A stretch of DNA of 64,000 bases from the NCBI RefSeq assembly GCF_017753665.1, contig NZ_CP072524.1, positions 806,001 through 870,000 on the forward strand, read 5' to 3'. This document shows, one piece after another, positions 62,110 to 64,000 of the stretch. Position 1 is the stretch's first letter. Every line of letters begins with the position of its first letter. This stretch comes from Neisseria sicca (GTDB taxonomy: Bacteria; Pseudomonadota; Gammaproteobacteria; Burkholderiales; Neisseriaceae). The notes under the pieces were generated by a model. The model saw only the letters and a program-made list of their open reading frames with translations. It had not been told where the DNA came from and searched no databases. Both the position numbers and the translations under genes were made by a program.

Positions 62110-62496
62110 ATGAATAATCTTTTAACAAAACTTTTTTTGAAATACCAAGACTACCCTAGTTTTTTTAGTAGTAATCCTATCACCTCAGTACATGACTTAG
62201 GTTCTATGGGAGAAACATTATTAAATTTAGCAGTTAATTCTCAATCTAAAAAAGATGTTATCTTGCTAATAGAAAATGGAGCTAATGTCAATCAACAGGG
62301 CGAATTAAATTTTACTCCTATTCAAAATGCTTGTCTTCACGGAAATATTGATATTATTGAAATTCTTTTAAAGAATGGTGCTAAAACAAATATAAAAAAT
62401 GAGTTTGGATATGACGCAAAGCATTATGCAACGGAAGAATATCATGATAAAAAAAAATCTAAAGAGATAATGAATTTATTGAGAAATTATAAGTAA
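62110..62496 (+). CDS. Ankyrin-repeat immunity protein
   Basis: Protein of 128 aa with about three ankyrin repeats: GETLLNLAVNSQSKKDVILL, ENGANVNQQGELNFTPIQNA followed by CLHGNIDIIEILLKNGAKTN, and a last partial repeat with NEFGYDAKHYA. Ankyrin proteins are a recognised class of immunity proteins beside Rhs and CDI toxins. It follows the Cys/His tip by 19 bases with a GGAGAG ribosome-binding site. Cytosolic by appearance. It presumably binds the tip encoded at the end of the preceding gene. Confidence 0.78.
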   Translation: MNNLLTKLFLKYQDYPSFFSSNPITSVHDLGSMGETLLNLAVNSQSKKDVILLIENGANVNQQGELNFTPIQNACLHGNIDIIEILLKNGAKTNIKNEFGYDAKHYATEEYHDKKKSKEIMNLLRNYK

Positions 62497-62544
62497 TTGA
62501 TTAAATCATATTAATGGCGAGCCAACAAAACCGTAATAAGGTCG

Positions 62545-63011
62545 CTGCATTACAACTTCTTCAGGTATTATGAGCCGAGAATGTTCAAGGATGGATTGAT
62601 CCACTGGGGTTATGGGGAGCACTTTTAGCTCGAGTAATACCAGTAGTTATTAGTGCTATCTCCAAATTAGCATCAAAGTTAAAATGCGGAAAGTGTGCTG
62701 CTGCAATACCTAGAACAGTTTCATTTAGCGGCAACCAATTTCAGAAAAAATTTAAACATGCTTCTGATTTTGGTATTAGAGGTAATTACTCAAAAGCTAA
62801 CGTAGAAGCATTTAAACAAGCAATAGAAAAGCATATCCAATCTTCTAGTACCTCAATAATTCAAGGCACTTATAGAGGAGAGCCAGTGGTTCACTTCCTT
62901 AACAAATCTAATGGGTTAAATGTTATAACCAAAAAATCTGGCGATTTTATAAGTGGTTGGAAATTAAATCCCAGTCAGTTACAAAATGTAGTTTCTCGAG
63001 GAGCATTATAA
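62545..63011 (+). pseudogene. Colicin D-like tRNase tip on a frame-broken rhs remnant
   Basis: I translated this by hand. A 33-base piece of core (LHYNFFRYYEP) is followed by a deletion that shifts the frame, then by GWIDPLGL and a ~125-residue tip ending at the TAA at 63009. The tip reads FKHASDFGIRGNYSKANVEA, IQGTYRGEPVVHFLNK, GLNVITKKSGDF and ISGWKLNPSQ. This is the colicin D C-terminal domain, which cuts tRNA-Arg anticodon loops and also occurs in CdiA tips. Lys/His residues of the FKHA segment are the expected active-site group. There is no start codon or Rhs shell in frame, so it is a silent tip. Its immunity gene is intact and adjacent. Confidence 0.8.
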
Positions 63012-63015
63012 TATT

Positions 63016-63249
63016 ATGGAAATTAAAAAAGAGTCTAACGACTATATTATTAAATTTAACAAACATGAAGTCTTAGTTTTTTTTGAATGGCTTGTTAAGT
63101 TCGTTGAAAATAATGAAATTATTGATGAAGCTGAGCAAAAAATACTATATGACTTAGAATGCTTATTAGAATCCACATTAGAAGAACCTTTTATGGAGAA
63201 TTATAAAGATCTAATACATATAGCTAAAAAATCTATTATCAATAATTAG
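63016..63249 (+). CDS. Colicin D/CdiI-type immunity protein
   Basis: Protein of 77 aa, 4 bases after the colicin D-like tip. It is helical and acidic (KHEVLVFFEWLVKFVENNEI, then ECLLESTLEEPFMENY), matching small CdiI proteins that accompany colicin D-like CdiA tips; an acidic inhibitor that mimics tRNA is the known principle for colicin D. It is intact while the toxin is broken, so it may serve as pure protection if expressed. A second ATG-bearing frame is not evident. Confidence 0.7.
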   Translation: MEIKKESNDYIIKFNKHEVLVFFEWLVKFVENNEIIDEAEQKILYDLECLLESTLEEPFMENYKDLIHIAKKSIINN

Positions 63250-63267
63250 CAAGCTGTAGATTGAGAC

Positions 63268-63514
63268 GAGCCTCAACAAATTGGTTAAAGTCCAAATCTT
63301 CAAAAAAGACGGCACAAAAGAAACTTGGGCATACAGCTACGACGCCTTGGGTAGAAGGATAGGCAAAGGCCGTCTGAAAAACGGAGAAGTTTCAGACGGC
63401 CTCGAAAACCAAACCCGCTTCGTTTGGGACGGCAGCCATTTGCTGCAAGAAGTCCGCTCGGACGGCAGGTATACTTACATCTACACCGATCAAGAATCCT
63501 ACGAACGAAATAAC
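63268..63514 (+). pseudogene. Internal rhs core fragment
   Basis: Encodes core residues from LVKVQIFKKDGTKETWAYSY to YTYIYTDQESYE, i.e. ~80 codons from near the end of the shell. It stops abruptly at the joint with an immunity gene, losing the last ~130 core residues and any tip. It contains a facing pair of AGGCCGTCTGAA-type uptake sequences at 63368-63401. Confidence 0.7.
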
Positions 63515-63838
63515 ATGAATTCTATTTTTAAATTAAATGAAAAATTGGAAAACTTACCTTCTATTTTAAGTATTGAAGATGAATTATTTTTTATTGATAG
63601 ATTACAAACGTTACCTATTGATGAAATTAAAAAAAATAAAGAAATATTTAAGAGAATTATCTTAGCTATACAAGAGTCTCATCAAGACAACGGTATATTT
63701 GAGATAACTGATGAAAATATTAAGATTTTCTTTGAATTTGTTATCTGGATTAGAAATTTAAAAAAACTATATAACCTTGATTTTGAGAAATATATAGATG
63801 GGTTAGATACAAATTTTGATGGTTCAAAACAAATTTGA
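63515..63838 (+). CDS. Orphan immunity-like protein fused in frame to rhs core
   Basis: Protein of 107 aa from the ATG at 63515; the frame is open upstream into the rhs fragment from 63281, so a fusion of 185 aa could also be made. It has helical, acidic composition (LSIEDELFFIDRLQTL, EITDENIKIFFEFVIWIRNL). No toxin tip precedes it. The AT-rich character and place before J2 mark it as an orphan immunity gene, and the joint shows how deletion between cassettes leaves immunity genes behind. No family is recognised. Confidence 0.55.
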   Translation: MNSIFKLNEKLENLPSILSIEDELFFIDRLQTLPIDEIKKNKEIFKRIILAIQESHQDNGIFEITDENIKIFFEFVIWIRNLKKLYNLDFEKYIDGLDTNFDGSKQI

Positions 63839-63859
63839 TCCTCAAATGAAAAAACTATA

Positions 63860-63918
63860 CAGCAAGCCGTAGCCTGCATACATATAGAGTGCATATCCTA
63901 AGGCACGCACGCAGCCTC
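63860..63918 (+). repeat. Cassette-end repeat J2
   Basis: AGCAAGCCGTAGCCTGCAT ... ACGCACGCAGCCTCTTG, closest to the shorter form at 57896. Confidence 0.75.
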
Positions 63919-63934
63919 TTGTTCCAATGACTTA

Positions 63935-63968
63935 TCAGGTCGTCTGAAAATCTTTTCAGACGACCTGA
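63935..63968 (+). terminator. Perfect DUS-pair hairpin
   Basis: TCAGGTCGTCTGAAAA / TTTTCAGACGACCTGA with a 2-base loop, in the AGGTCGTCTGAA dialect. It marks the joint to the next cassette. Confidence 0.75.
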
Positions 63969-63969
63969 G

Positions 63970-64000
63970 CAGGGTCGTCTGTTCCCGCTGCCGGAAGTCG
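63970..64000 (+). pseudogene. Start of a further rhs core segment (runs off right edge)
   Basis: The final 31 bases match the core at 51526 and 58571 (QGRLFPLPEV) except that GGCCGTCTG has become GGTCGTCTG. This shows the right array continues beyond the window with another 5'-truncated cassette. Confidence 0.6.

Overview
The window comes from a commensal Neisseria, most likely of the mucosa/subflava type. The evidence is the very dense 12-mer AGGTCGTCTGAA, the dialect of the neisserial DNA uptake sequence (DUS) linked to that group, with a minority of AGGCCGTCTGAA copies. Species assignment is inference. No tRNA, rRNA, insertion sequence or CRISPR array was seen.

The centre (28663-50816, plus strand) is a complete type VI secretion system (T6SS): tagF, tssA, tssB, tssC, hcp, tagJ, tssE, tssF, tssG, clpV (tssH), tssJ, tssK, tssL (with an OmpA-type peptidoglycan-binding domain), tssM, vgrG and a DUF2169 adaptor. 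All 13 core components are present. The Fha/PpkA/PppA phosphorylation module is absent from the window.

Two Rhs polymorphic-toxin arrays flank the T6SS and are transcribed away from it. The left array (28280 down to 1, minus strand) begins with a full-length Rhs of 1374 aa. It is followed by at least eight promoterless, 5'-truncated rhs core segments, each ending in a different toxin tip and followed by its immunity gene; there are also an eroded ninth cassette and several orphan immunity genes. The right array (50900 to beyond 64000, plus strand) begins with a full-length DUF4150 (PAAR-like) Rhs directly after vgrG and DUF2169. It continues with two more large rhs cassettes, a frame-broken colicin D-like tip with its immunity gene, an orphan immunity gene fused to a core fragment, and the start of another core at the right edge. 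Tips recognised with varying confidence are HNH, WHH, AHH and HH-type nucleases, two GIY-YIG nucleases, a nucleic-acid deaminase and a colicin D-like tRNase.

The expected logic is that the T6SS fires a VgrG spike tipped with one of the two lead Rhs proteins (the DUF2169 protein helping to load the right-hand one). The downstream cassettes would be a silent store of alternative tips that can replace the active tip by recombination in the conserved core, while their immunity genes protect against kin carrying other tips. Cassette joints carry two recurring elements: a DUS hairpin element with a boxA-like TTTGTTCTTTAACAAT, and a second directional repeat (AGCAAGCCGTAGCCCGCA ... ACGCACGCGGTTTCTG). 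Long stretches of core look identical between cassettes. The GC-rich core contrasts with AT-rich tips and immunity genes, as expected for modules acquired horizontally.
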